NCBI RefSeq assembly: GCF_023380025.1
Contig: NZ_CP097253.1
Coordinates: 2,761,001 to 2,825,000, forward strand
From: Sphingomonas glaciei
Lineage (GTDB): Bacteria > Pseudomonadota > Alphaproteobacteria > Sphingomonadales > Sphingomonadaceae
Direction of reading: 5' to 3'
DNA: 64,000 nt
The position numbers were made by a program, and so were the translations under genes. Below, piece after piece: positions 1 through 9,585 of this stretch; positions within the stretch are counted from its first letter, which is position 1; each line of letters starts with the position of its first letter. The notes under the pieces were generated by a model. That model had not been told where the DNA came from. It saw nothing but the letters and a program-made list of their open reading frames with translations, and did not search any database.

Positions 1-1091
1 GAGACGGCCGCGACCGACAGCCCCTCGACCGTGCGCTGCAGCCGCAATTGCATCGAAGCGCGCCGGTTCATCGAATCGAGCAGGTCGGCATTGATCTTCT
101 GCGTGACCAGCTCGACCCGGGTGCTCAGCATCTGCCCGGCCCGCGCGATGCGCGAGATCATTTCCGTCTCGCGGTGGGCGATGCTGGTGCAGGTCCGCAT
201 CGCCGGCCCGAGCCGCCGGTCCATGAAATCGCGCATCGTCTGACGGCCGGGCAGCGCCTCTTCGCCGAGCGAGGCGATGCGGTTCTGGACGATGTCGTAA
301 TAGGCCCGCGCGGCACCGAAGCGGAAGCTGGTGCTGGCGCTCATCGCTTCCATCCGTCCCGACAGGGCCACCAGCCGCGCGAGGAGGTCGCGGTCATCGT
401 CGATGCCGAGATGGGTAGCGATCTTCTCGGTCAGTTCGCGCGCTTCGGCTTCGATCTCAGCCAGCCGGGCCGCGGTCTGCTGCGCAACCGGGAAGGCAAG
501 GAGGGCCATCAGCCGGTAGCTTTCGATCTCCAGCAGGCTGAGCGCGATCCGGCCGGTCAGGATCGGGTCGTCGACGTGCATGAACAGCCGGAAGCGGGTC
601 ATTCCGGCGGCATCGGCGCGAAGGTCGGTCAGCAGCGTCGCGGTGCCGTCGGCAATGCGCGAGCCAACCGCTTCCTTCGGGTCAGGCGCGGAATCGGGGC
701 GCTGGTCCTCGCGCGAGACGGCGAGGCTGGTCAGCACCACGACCTTGCCCGGCAAGGTGTCGAGCCAGGCACGGGGCACGGCATCGATCGCGCTTGCGTC
801 CACCCCCTTGCCCTTCGGCCGGGCGAAGAAGGTCCAGCTGAAGAATTCGCCATGCTTCTCCCAGCGGAGTTGCCAGTCCCCGCCGTCGACCGCGCACCAC
901 ACGGCATCGTCGGCGACACGCGGACTGCCGATGCGGTTGCACAATTCGGTGATGTGGCGGCGGTCGGCGGCCGCGCCCTCCGGCCCCGACAAGGCCGCGA
1001 TCCGGGTCACCAGCATCGGTCCATCGATCGGCGTCGATGGCCTTGCGTGGACTTCAGCAAGCAGCGAGTCGCGTTGGGGATGGAAGTCCAC
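1..1091 (-). CDS. DUF3422 family protein (partial, runs off left edge)
   Basis: Reading the minus strand from a GTG at 1091 gives an open frame to the window edge. It begins VDFHPQRDSLLAEVHARP, the HPxR..L..E.HARP opening typical of DUF3422 proteins, which are uncharacterised and often membrane-anchored. Further on it carries long helical stretches (for example LLEIESYRLMALLAFPVAQQ) and a TSFRFGAARAYYDIVQNRI segment, which fit the family's helical C-terminal half. The C-terminus, where the family's membrane segments normally lie, is outside the window. The start is the first plausible codon before the conserved HPQR motif; no strong ribosome site is seen. Function is unknown. It diverges from the cytochrome gene and marks the left border of the photosynthesis cluster. 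Confidence 0.8.
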   Translation of the reverse strand, partial: MDFHPQRDSLLAEVHARPSTPIDGPMLVTRIAALSGPEGAAADRRHITELCNRIGSPRVADDAVWCAVDGGDWQLRWEKHGEFFSWTFFARPKGKGVDASAIDAVPRAWLDTLPGKVVVLTSLAVSREDQRPDSAPDPKEAVGSRIADGTATLLTDLRADAAGMTRFRLFMHVDDPILTGRIALSLLEIESYRLMALLAFPVAQQTAARLAEIEAEARELTEKIATHLGIDDDRDLLARLVALSGRMEAMSASTSFRFGAARAYYDIVQNRIASLGEEALPGRQTMRDFMDRRLGPAMRTCTSIAHRETEMISRIARAGQMLSTRVELVTQKINADLLDSMNRRASMQLRLQRTVEGLSVAAV

Positions 1092-1126
1092 GGCCGCCCC
1101 TTTTCTGGTCCTGTCAGAGTCCAATA

Positions 1127-1144
1127 GGGCAGGCGATCCTGCCC
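1127..1144. repeat. Short perfect hairpin in divergent intergenic region
   Basis: GGGCAGG, a CGAT loop and CCTGCCC form a perfect 7-bp stem between the divergent DUF3422 and cytochrome genes. No T-run follows on either strand, so it does not look like a terminator. It could be an operator or leader structure; role unknown. Confidence 0.4.
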
Positions 1145-1224
1145 ATTCTAATGGACCTAAGGCTTATTTGCCTATGTTGTTTCTTTCTGCTTAGTTCGCG
1201 CACGTAACGAGGGAGTTTTCGCCC

Positions 1225-1752
1225 ATGAACCGCTCTTCCAGCTTGCTTGCTTCCGCCCTGTTGGTCGGACTTTCGGTAACAGCTTGCGGCGGAGGAGGGG
1301 GCGACAAAGGTGGCGGCGAGACGGCCAACACTGCTGCGACGCCGGCAGCCACCAACACCGCTACGGCTCCTGCCGCGCCGGCTGCGGCTGCAGCGCCCGC
1401 GGCCGACAATGTCGATACGGTCAGCGGCGCCAAATTCGCCGATTTCACCGGCGACGCCACCAAGGGCGAAGCGGTGTTCATCCAGTGCAAGACCTGCCAC
1501 GTCACCGACGCGGGCGTAAACCGGATAGGGCCGTCGCTGCACGCCGGGGTCGGCCGCGAAGCCGGCAAGATCGCCGGCTACGCCTACTCGCCGGCCAACG
1601 CCAACAGCGGGATCACCTGGAGCGCCGCCAAGCTGTTCCAGTATCTCGAGAACCCGCAGCGGGTGGTCCCGGGAACCAAGATGGCCTTCGCCGGCATCCA
1701 GGATCCGCAAAAGCGGGCCGACCTCATCGCCTGGCTCGAAACCCAGAAGTAA
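1225..1752 (+). CDS. Lipid-anchored class I cytochrome c (cytochrome c2 type)
   Basis: A 175-residue protein with a lipoprotein signal peptide: hydrophobic residues 6-19, then a lipobox ending in Cys21 (VTAC). Residues 22-66 are a Gly- then Ala/Pro/Thr-rich linker of low complexity. The C-terminal ~105 residues are a cytochrome c fold: heme motif CKTCH at 88-92, a GPSLHAGVGR segment and a Met ligand in GTKMAFAG (Met153), as in mitochondrial-type cytochrome c2. It probably carries electrons between the bc1 complex and the reaction centre or its PufC cytochrome, tethered to the membrane by its lipid and a flexible linker. It sits next to bchP, converging on it. The photosynthetic role is inferred from location; it could also serve respiration. 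Confidence 0.88.
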   Translation: MNRSSSLLASALLVGLSVTACGGGGGDKGGGETANTAATPAATNTATAPAAPAAAAAPAADNVDTVSGAKFADFTGDATKGEAVFIQCKTCHVTDAGVNRIGPSLHAGVGREAGKIAGYAYSPANANSGITWSAAKLFQYLENPQRVVPGTKMAFAGIQDPQKRADLIAWLETQK

Positions 1753-1924
1753 GCTCGCTCCTGGCGGCGACCCGGTCGACCGATCGGGCGCCGCCATCAT
1801 CGCGACCATTGCGCAGCGGCTGGGATGGCTGCTGCGGCATTGCGTCGGCGGTACCGGTCTTCGTTGATCAGCCGGCATCGGTAGCGCGCGACGGCAGCGC
1901 CCGGCCCGCGGCGGTGGCGACGGT

Positions 1925-3112
1925 TCAGGCCGCGACCTTCGCAAGGCCGAGCAGGTGGGCCGTATCCTTGAGGAAGATGCGCAGGTGCGCCCCGGGTTTA
2001 GCCCGCACCAGCCGCTTGTTCATGTAAGCCTGCCAGGTCAGCTGCTGCACGTCCTTGTCCGCGCACATGTGGACGAAGCGCTCGCGCCTTTTGTCGGACT
2101 TGTACCAGAAATATTGCATGAGCCGCAGCACCCAGAACACCTTGCCGTGCGCCTTCATGAAGTGCTTGCGGGCAAGCCCGAGGCAACGCGGGTCGCCTGA
2201 ATCGAGGAATTGTGCGACCGCATCCCCCGCTATCCGGCCGCAGGTCATGGCGTAATAGATGCCTTCGCCCGACGCCGGCGCGACCACCCCGGCGGCATCA
2301 CCCGCGACAACCACGTCGCGTCCATTGTCCCAGCGCTTGAGTGGCTTGAGCGGGATCGGCGCGCCTTCGCGGCGGATGGTCTCGCACCCCGCCAGGCCGT
2401 TGCGGTCGCGCATAACCGCAACCGCTTCGCGCAGCGCAAATCCCTTGTGCGCGCTGCCGACGCCGACGCTGGCGGTCTCGCCGTGGGGGAAGATCCAGCC
2501 GTAGAAATCGGGTGACAGGTCGCCCTGGTAGAAGACGTCGCAGCGCCCGGCTTCATAAGCTGCGCTGTCGTGCTCGGGGGCGCGGATGACCTCGTGATAG
2601 GCGAACACGCAGGGCACTCGTTCGGCGCCGGGCAGCGCGTCGCGGGCAACCGCCGAGCGCGCTCCGTCGGCCCCGATGATCGCGGCGGTGGCGACCCGCA
2701 CCAGCGCGCCGTTGCGGCTTTCGCGATAGCAGAGGATGGCGCGGCCCCCCTCGTCGCGGTCGATCCGTTCGAAGGTGCCGGTGCGGCGGTGCGCGCCATG
2801 CCCGGCGGCGCGGTCCCTCAGCCATTCGTCGAAATGGTCCCGGTCGACCATGCCGACGAACCCATCGCCGACCGGCATCCGCACCGCCCGTTCCGATGGC
2901 GCGATCATCCGCGCGGCTGTCGCGCGTGCGACCAGGAGGTTGAGCGGGATGGCGAAGTCTTCGAGCAGGCGGGGAGGAATCGCCCCGCCGCACGGCTTGA
3001 TCCGCCCGGCGCGGTCGAGCAGCAGGACCTTGCGGCCGGCCGAAGCGAGGTCGTCGGCGGCGGTCGCGCCCGCCGGTCCGCCGCCTACGACGACGACGTC
3101 GAACTGCTCCAT
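1925..3112 (-). CDS. bchP: Geranylgeranyl diphosphate/bacteriochlorophyll reductase BchP
   Basis: 395 residues, the usual BchP length. The N-terminus has the FAD-binding Rossmann motif VVVGGGPAGA (about residues 5-15), followed by a CGGAIPPRLL segment and a second FAD-contact motif GDAAGVVAPASGEGI typical of the geranylgeranyl reductase family. It reduces the geranylgeranyl tail of bacteriochlorophyll to phytyl, using NADPH. The start at 3112 places the FAD motif right at the N-terminus and overlaps the upstream orf428 by 28 bp, so it is the last gene of a bchG-orf428-bchP operon. This order is standard in purple bacterial clusters. An open frame continues upstream in this reading frame, but that part is a shadow of orf428. 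Confidence 0.96.
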   Translation of the reverse strand: MEQFDVVVVGGGPAGATAADDLASAGRKVLLLDRAGRIKPCGGAIPPRLLEDFAIPLNLLVARATAARMIAPSERAVRMPVGDGFVGMVDRDHFDEWLRDRAAGHGAHRRTGTFERIDRDEGGRAILCYRESRNGALVRVATAAIIGADGARSAVARDALPGAERVPCVFAYHEVIRAPEHDSAAYEAGRCDVFYQGDLSPDFYGWIFPHGETASVGVGSAHKGFALREAVAVMRDRNGLAGCETIRREGAPIPLKPLKRWDNGRDVVVAGDAAGVVAPASGEGIYYAMTCGRIAGDAVAQFLDSGDPRCLGLARKHFMKAHGKVFWVLRLMQYFWYKSDKRRERFVHMCADKDVQQLTWQAYMNKRLVRAKPGAHLRIFLKDTAHLLGLAKVAA

Positions 3113-4401
3113 CCCTGTTCTCCCAAAAGGTCGCGCCGCAAATTGGCGGCGAGCAATCGCACGGCGAAATGAGCGGCGAGCAGGAACAGCATCGCCTCGG
3201 CGCCGAAGGTAAGGGCAAAGGCCGGGCCGTCGGCGCCGATCATCGCGCGCGCGGCGTCGGTCGCCAGTGCCCCGACCAGCCCGCCCGTACCGAACGCCAG
3301 CGCCTGGGCCGCGCCCCACACGCCCATCCGCACGCCGGCGCGCGAGCTTCCGCCGCGTCCCGCCAATTCCATCATCGCGGCAATCGCGGACGCGGCAAAG
3401 ATGCCGTTCATCAGTCCCAGCACGAATACGTTGGTCGCGAGCGGCCACGGCGGGCCGGAGGTGGCGGCGATCGCCAGGGCGGCAAGCGCGGCGGCCGATC
3501 CCGCGCAGCCGGCGGTAGTCCACCATAGCAAGGGTGGCCCGCCCCGCCGCAGCCATGGACCAGCCAGGCAGCCCGACAGCAGCATACCCGCCAGGATGCC
3601 GCCATGCTGGATCCCGGCCAGCGACGTCGACTCGCCCGGCGCCGCGCCGAACACCAGCCCGGCAAACGGTTCGAGGATCAGGTCCTGCATGCTGTAGGCC
3701 AGCATCGACAGGAACACGAACAGGGTGAAGCGCACCGCCTCGCGGTCCTCGCTGACTTCGCGCAGGGCCTGGGCGAAGGACTTGCGGCTGGCCGGCGCGG
3801 CGGTTGCGGCCCCCGCCTTTTCCAGCCCGGCAAGCGCCACCAGCGAAAGGGTGAAGGCGGCCAGCACCACGCTCGACGCGACCAGGGCCAGCCGCGGCAG
3901 GGTGAAGGGCTGAAGCTGGCTTCCCGCCACCCCGGCCGAGATGGCGATGCCCGCGACCATCATGATCCAGGTCGTCGCCGCGGCTGCCGCACGGCGCTCG
4001 GAGGGGACGGAGGCCGCCAGCAGGGCAAGCAGGGCCGTGCCGGCGGCGCCGACCCCAAGGCCGATCAGGGTGAAGCCGAACAGCAGCAGGAGCAGTGCGC
4101 TCCATGAGCCGGGCGCAAGCATGGTAACCGCATCGACCGCGGCGAGCGAGCCCAGCGACAGCAGCCCCATGCCGGTCACGATCCACGGGGTGCGGCGGCC
4201 GCTGCGGTCGGACGCATGGCCGCTGACCGGGCGGGTCAGCTGCACCGCATAATGCCAGGCGACGAGGCCCGCTGGGACGGCCGCGGCCAGGCCGAGTTCG
4301 ACCACCATCACCCGGTTCAGGAGCGAGGTCGCCAGCATCACCATCGCCCCGATGCTCGCCTGCACGAGGCCGAGCCGGAAGACCGTGACCCAGCCACTCA
4401 C
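3085..4401 (-). CDS. PucC/BCD-family MFS transporter-like protein (ORF428/Bch2)
   Basis: A 438-residue protein with about 12 hydrophobic segments, of the PucC/LhaA (BCD) branch of the major facilitator superfamily. The family motif shows in SMQDLILEPFAGLVFG, equivalent to MQDVLLEPYGGE in LhaA. Its place between bchG and bchP is that of ORF428 (bch2) in Rhodobacter. Relatives are thought to help deliver bacteriochlorophyll to light-harvesting proteins or to scaffold pigment enzymes, but the transport substrate, if any, is unproven. Its start overlaps the bchG stop as ATGA (4398-4401) and its 3' end overlaps bchP by 28 bp, so all three genes are probably translationally coupled. Confidence 0.92.
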   Translation of the reverse strand: MSGWVTVFRLGLVQASIGAMVMLATSLLNRVMVVELGLAAAVPAGLVAWHYAVQLTRPVSGHASDRSGRRTPWIVTGMGLLSLGSLAAVDAVTMLAPGSWSALLLLLFGFTLIGLGVGAAGTALLALLAASVPSERRAAAAATTWIMMVAGIAISAGVAGSQLQPFTLPRLALVASSVVLAAFTLSLVALAGLEKAGAATAAPASRKSFAQALREVSEDREAVRFTLFVFLSMLAYSMQDLILEPFAGLVFGAAPGESTSLAGIQHGGILAGMLLSGCLAGPWLRRGGPPLLWWTTAGCAGSAAALAALAIAATSGPPWPLATNVFVLGLMNGIFAASAIAAMMELAGRGGSSRAGVRMGVWGAAQALAFGTGGLVGALATDAARAMIGADGPAFALTFGAEAMLFLLAAHFAVRLLAANLRRDLLGEQGWSSSTSSS

Positions 4402-5300
4402 CGGAGCGAACCCAGGCCGATCGCGGCGATCGCCATGCCGGTGACGTACAGGCTGACCCCGATCGCATTATACCAGGGCGCGAAGCGGCGGGGATTGCCC
4501 GCGAGCCGGACCATGCATAGCAGCTGCAGGACCAGCGACACGCCGACCAGCCCGGCGGTCAGCGGCAGTCCGCTGGCGAGCAGCACGGCGATCACCCCAA
4601 CCTGCGCCGCCGCCATCGCCAGACAGGCGAGGCGCACGGCCGGGCGGACGCCGAGCATTGCCGGAAGCGAGCGCACGCCGGTCAGCCGGTCGCCCTCGAT
4701 CGCCTTGAAATCGTTGAGGGTCATGATCCCCCACGCCCCTGCGCCATAGAGCAGCAGGACCGCGCAGACCTCGGCCGGCGGGACGGCGCCGAGCATGATC
4801 GCGCTACCGGTAAACCAGGTCAGCGATTCGTAGCTGAGGCCAACCGCCAGCGGCCCCCACCATCCGCTCGTCTTCAGGCGCACCGGCGGGGCGCTATAGG
4901 CCCATGCGAGCAGCAGGGCAGCGACGGTGGCCACCGCCACCACCGAGCCCATCGCTGCTGCGAGCAGCATTGAGAGGAGGGTGCCGGCCACGGCCAGCCA
5001 CAATCCCCAATTGCCCGCGATCCGGCCCGACGGGATCGGCCTCGCGGGCTCGTTGATCGCATCGACGTGACGGTCGAACCAGTCGTTGACCATCTGACTC
5101 GTGCCGCACACGAGGGGTCCGGTAAGCACCACCCCGGCCAGCAGGAGCGCGCTCTTGCCGGCGATCGGCTGTCCCGAGGCAATCACGCCGCAGCCGAACG
5201 CCCACATTGGCGGGAACCAGGTAATTGGCTTGGAAAGCTCCAGCACGTCGCTCGCCAGCGGCAGGGCCGGCAGAGACGAAGGACGAGCGAGCCGGTTCAT
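4398..5300 (-). CDS. bchG: Bacteriochlorophyll synthase BchG
   Basis: A 300-residue UbiA-family polyprenyltransferase with about nine membrane segments. The catalytic Asp-rich motif NDWFDRHVD (residues 72-80) is followed by INEPARPIPSG, the chlorophyll synthase signature. It esterifies bacteriochlorophyllide a with a geranylgeranyl (or phytyl) diphosphate, the last assembly step before BchP. It leads the bchG-orf428-bchP operon. A TGT-N12-ACA PpsR box starts only 3 nt upstream of the ATG, and no Shine-Dalgarno sequence is visible. Either the transcript is leaderless or the true start lies slightly downstream; the family motifs are intact either way. Confidence 0.96.
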   Translation of the reverse strand: MNRLARPSSLPALPLASDVLELSKPITWFPPMWAFGCGVIASGQPIAGKSALLLAGVVLTGPLVCGTSQMVNDWFDRHVDAINEPARPIPSGRIAGNWGLWLAVAGTLLSMLLAAAMGSVVAVATVAALLLAWAYSAPPVRLKTSGWWGPLAVGLSYESLTWFTGSAIMLGAVPPAEVCAVLLLYGAGAWGIMTLNDFKAIEGDRLTGVRSLPAMLGVRPAVRLACLAMAAAQVGVIAVLLASGLPLTAGLVGVSLVLQLLCMVRLAGNPRRFAPWYNAIGVSLYVTGMAIAAIGLGSLR

Positions 5301-5303
5301 CTC

Positions 5304-5347
5304 TGTAAGCTATGCCATACACAGAGGATGGTCAAACAAATTGGACA
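5304..5347 (-). promoter_or_regulatory. bchG promoter with paired PpsR/CrtJ boxes
   Basis: A perfect TGT-N12-ACA box spans 5304-5321. A second, one-mismatch copy (GGT-N12-ACA) spans 5330-5347, leaving exactly the 8-bp gap known for cooperative PpsR/CrtJ binding. On the minus strand TTGACC (5335-5330) and TAGCTT (5312-5307) are 17 bp apart and fit a sigma-70 promoter, with both boxes overlapping it. The predicted transcript start falls at or next to the bchG ATG. Confidence 0.75.
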
Positions 5348-5348
5348 G

Positions 5349-6770
5349 TTAAGAGGAGGTTATTTCGTCCTCGTCGGCACGGCCTAAACCATGCCGGTTG
5401 AGTTTGGAATAAAGGCTTTGCCGGCTGAGGCCGAGGATCTCCGCGGCAGAGGCGCGATTGTTGGAGGTGTAGGTCAGCGCGGCCTCGATGCACAGACGCT
5501 CGATCAGGTCGGTGCTTTCGCGCACGATGTCCTTGAGCGGCATGCGGCCGACCAGTTCGGTCAACTGCTCGACCGAGCGGGGCAGGTCGCGGGTGACCGG
5601 TGGCAGGTCGCGCATCCTGCGGGCGACCAGCCGCATGGTGAAGGCGTAATGGTTGTCCTTGTCGCCGCTGCGCACGGCGGACACTTCTACTTCCTCCTGC
5701 CCGCCGTCGTCGCCGCGCAGGATGGTGGACACGTTGCGCGCGACACGGTGGTCGGCGACCTGGGCGCGGATCAGGTCGAGATCGATTCCCGGCCTGCCGA
5801 GGAATTCGCCGAGCGGACGCCCGATCAGCGGGGCGAGGGCAGGGGCCTGCACCATCTCGAGGAAGGAGTCGTTGGCGTCGAGGATGTCGAGCCGGTCGTC
5901 GGTCAGCACGAGCGCGTCGGGCAGCCGCTTGACCATGTCGAGCGTCAGCCGCTCGGTCTCGCCGATCCGCGGCGCGTCGCCGGTGCTCATCTGGACCAGC
6001 AGATAGGCATCGCTGCCCTGGCGGAACAGGCGCGCCGACAGCGCCACTTCGGCCCCGGTGCGGGCAAGCGACACGGCGATCGGGGCGACCGTGGTACCGG
6101 TGGAGACCGCGCCGACAAAGGCAATCAGCTGGTCGCGGTCGGCGGCGGCGGCCTGCGCCACGAACGGCTGGCCTTGGAGGTTGCCGCCCGACAGCAACTC
6201 GACCCCGGCGGCATTGATCTCACGGATGCGCAAGGTCGCCAGGTCGATGATCAGCATCGGCTCGGCGGTCATCTCGAACAACAGGCGATAGCGCGATTCG
6301 GCCTGGCGCAGGCGGAGATAGTCGCGCTCAAGCGATTGCTGGACCTGGAGCAGGCGCTGCTGAAGGCGGGCGGTAGCCCGCTCGTCGCGGCCGACCGCGA
6401 CGGTGGTGCCGTTGGCCAGCCTAATCGCCTTGAAGCGGATCGGGAATTCGCTGGCGCTGCCGTTGTGATTGACCTGGCGCCAGCGCTGCGCGGCGGTGAG
6501 ATTGGCGTCGGCCAGCATCTCCTCGACCTTGACCCGGCTTTCAACGGTGACCACCGACGACCAGCTTTGCCCGACCCACTGGCGGGCCTCGGCAAGGTCG
6601 GCGGTCGGCGCGGCGACGTCGCGGATCACGCCCTCGCCGTCGACCAGCAAGGCGAGGTCGCCTGACGCTTCGACCAGCCGCGCAACGCTGGCGACGTCCA
6701 GCCCCATCAGCATCGGGCTGTCCGCATCCAGACGAGGCGTACCGTCGTCGTCAGGGGACGATTGCTTCAT
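5349..6770 (-). CDS. ppsR: Photosynthesis repressor PpsR/CrtJ
   Basis: 473 residues, close to the usual ~465. Domains in order: an N-terminal PAS-like region (about 30-125), a Gln-rich amphipathic linker (LQQRLLQVQQSLERDYLRL, about 135-155), two further PAS domains (about 160-285 and 290-400), and a C-terminal Fis-type helix-turn-helix (RASAAEILGLSRQSLYSKL). PpsR represses bch, crt and puf genes under oxygen by binding paired TGT-N12-ACA sites; such sites occur at five promoter regions here. Only one cysteine is present, Cys427 in LCIEAAL at the edge of the DNA-binding domain. The PAS-domain cysteine that pairs with it in the Rhodobacter disulfide model is missing. It lies downstream of ppaA, probably in one operon with it. 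Confidence 0.95.
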   Translation of the reverse strand: MKQSSPDDDGTPRLDADSPMLMGLDVASVARLVEASGDLALLVDGEGVIRDVAAPTADLAEARQWVGQSWSSVVTVESRVKVEEMLADANLTAAQRWRQVNHNGSASEFPIRFKAIRLANGTTVAVGRDERATARLQQRLLQVQQSLERDYLRLRQAESRYRLLFEMTAEPMLIIDLATLRIREINAAGVELLSGGNLQGQPFVAQAAAADRDQLIAFVGAVSTGTTVAPIAVSLARTGAEVALSARLFRQGSDAYLLVQMSTGDAPRIGETERLTLDMVKRLPDALVLTDDRLDILDANDSFLEMVQAPALAPLIGRPLGEFLGRPGIDLDLIRAQVADHRVARNVSTILRGDDGGQEEVEVSAVRSGDKDNHYAFTMRLVARRMRDLPPVTRDLPRSVEQLTELVGRMPLKDIVRESTDLIERLCIEAALTYTSNNRASAAEILGLSRQSLYSKLNRHGLGRADEDEITSS

Positions 6771-6795
6771 GTCAGCTCCAGCGCCGGAGGCGCGA

Positions 6796-7602
6796 TTACG
6801 CGTAAGCAGCGTTCAGGGGTTCCATGACCAGCCGTTCGGCGATGTCGAGCGCGTCGACCGCGGTGGCCGCCGTCGCATCCGCGCCTGCCCGGTCGGCCAG
6901 GCCGGGATCCTCGATCAGCAACCGGCCGCCAAGCATCACACGCACATTCGAGTTCCTGGATACATTCCGGATCGCCACGATCAACGCCGTCAGCGGGCCG
7001 ATATGGCAGTCGCAGGTGACGGTCAATCCGACCAGATCGTATTCGGCGGCGGCCACCGCGGCGAGCAGCGATCCGCGGCTCGGCTCGATCAGCAGGTTGC
7101 TACTCCATCCAGCGCGGGTGAAGCATTCGTCGATCATCGCCGCGCCGAACGCATGCTGGTCGCCGGGCAACGGCGAGAAGAGCACCCGGCGCGAGGTAAC
7201 GGAGCCGGGTCCCGGCGGGGTTCGCGCGGCGACTTCGCGGAGCACTTCCTGGAGGCGCCACAGGGCCATGGTGACGTCGAGGAAGTCGATCCGGTCGGCG
7301 GTCCAGTCATCGCCCAGGCGGCGTGCGACCGGAGCCAACAGCTCAACGAAGATCCGCTCCGCGCTGTACCCGCGGGCAAGGTAGATATCGACCTCGGCGA
7401 GGAGGTCGTGGGCTTCGAGCGAGATGGCGAGCGGGGCAAAGGCGTCGACCTCGGCATCGCTGATCCGTGTCGCGTCGCGCCGGCTCAGCGGTGCAGGTTC
7501 GGGACAGGCATTGAGCAGTCGCGCGGCCGGCGGGCGCTTGCCCGAGCGCCTGCGCCTTTCCGGACCCGAATTCCCAATGTCCACACCGATCACCGAGGCC
7601 AT
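6796..7602 (-). CDS. ppaA: Cobalamin-binding antirepressor PpaA/AerR
   Basis: 268 residues. The central part (about 60-125) resembles a B12-binding cap domain, with the typical W.ADRIDFLDVTMALWRLQ stretch. The C-terminal half (about 138-265) is a B12-binding Rossmann domain with the cobalt-ligand motif GDQHAFG (His150), a VGLTVTCD segment and a VMLGGRLL segment. PpaA and AerR bind adenosyl- or hydroxocobalamin in a light-dependent way and relieve repression by PpsR/CrtJ. The gene is directly upstream of ppsR (25-nt gap) and diverges from bchF, as in many purple bacteria. The first ~45 residues are basic and Pro-rich with no recognisable fold; a later internal start giving a short isoform, known for AerR, is possible. 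Confidence 0.92.
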   Translation of the reverse strand: MASVIGVDIGNSGPERRRRSGKRPPAARLLNACPEPAPLSRRDATRISDAEVDAFAPLAISLEAHDLLAEVDIYLARGYSAERIFVELLAPVARRLGDDWTADRIDFLDVTMALWRLQEVLREVAARTPPGPGSVTSRRVLFSPLPGDQHAFGAAMIDECFTRAGWSSNLLIEPSRGSLLAAVAAAEYDLVGLTVTCDCHIGPLTALIVAIRNVSRNSNVRVMLGGRLLIEDPGLADRAGADATAATAVDALDIAERLVMEPLNAAYA

Positions 7603-7719
7603 CGCGGTCTCCTCAAGCGTAGTCGGCGCTCTCGCGTCGGCTTGAACGAGGGGCGACTCATTCGCCGATCATTCCGGCACGAAAGCTATGTCGAAAAAAA
7701 TCGAAGCACAATCCCAAGT

Positions 7720-7753
7720 TGTCCAAAATAGTTTACGTCAACAAGAATTGACA
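7720..7753 (+). promoter_or_regulatory. bchF promoter region with two near-consensus PpsR boxes
   Basis: In the 202-bp region between ppaA and bchF, TGT-N12-ACG (7720-7737) and CGT-N12-ACA (7736-7753) each miss the TGT-N12-ACA consensus by one base. They abut rather than being 8 bp apart. The second reads GTCAA..TTGACA, and its TTGACA (7748-7753) is a good -35 element for the bchF operon; a -10 around 7772 (TAACCT) is weak. The same boxes could act on ppaA in the other direction. Confidence 0.55.
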
Positions 7754-7804
7754 CTTCTCGCGTTCGAGGCGTAACCTTCGTCACCGAACGAGGATATTTG
7801 GCTC

Positions 7805-9582
<1,778 letters not shown>

Positions 9583-9585
9583 GCG

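Noticed and set aside
1753-1924. A small gene or terminator between the cytochrome gene and bchP
   Set aside because: No frame with start and ribosome site, and only imperfect GC-rich repeats without a T-run.
7689-7709. A further PpsR box upstream of bchF
   Set aside because: TGT and ACA are 16 bases apart here, not 12; the 12-spaced trinucleotide is AAG.
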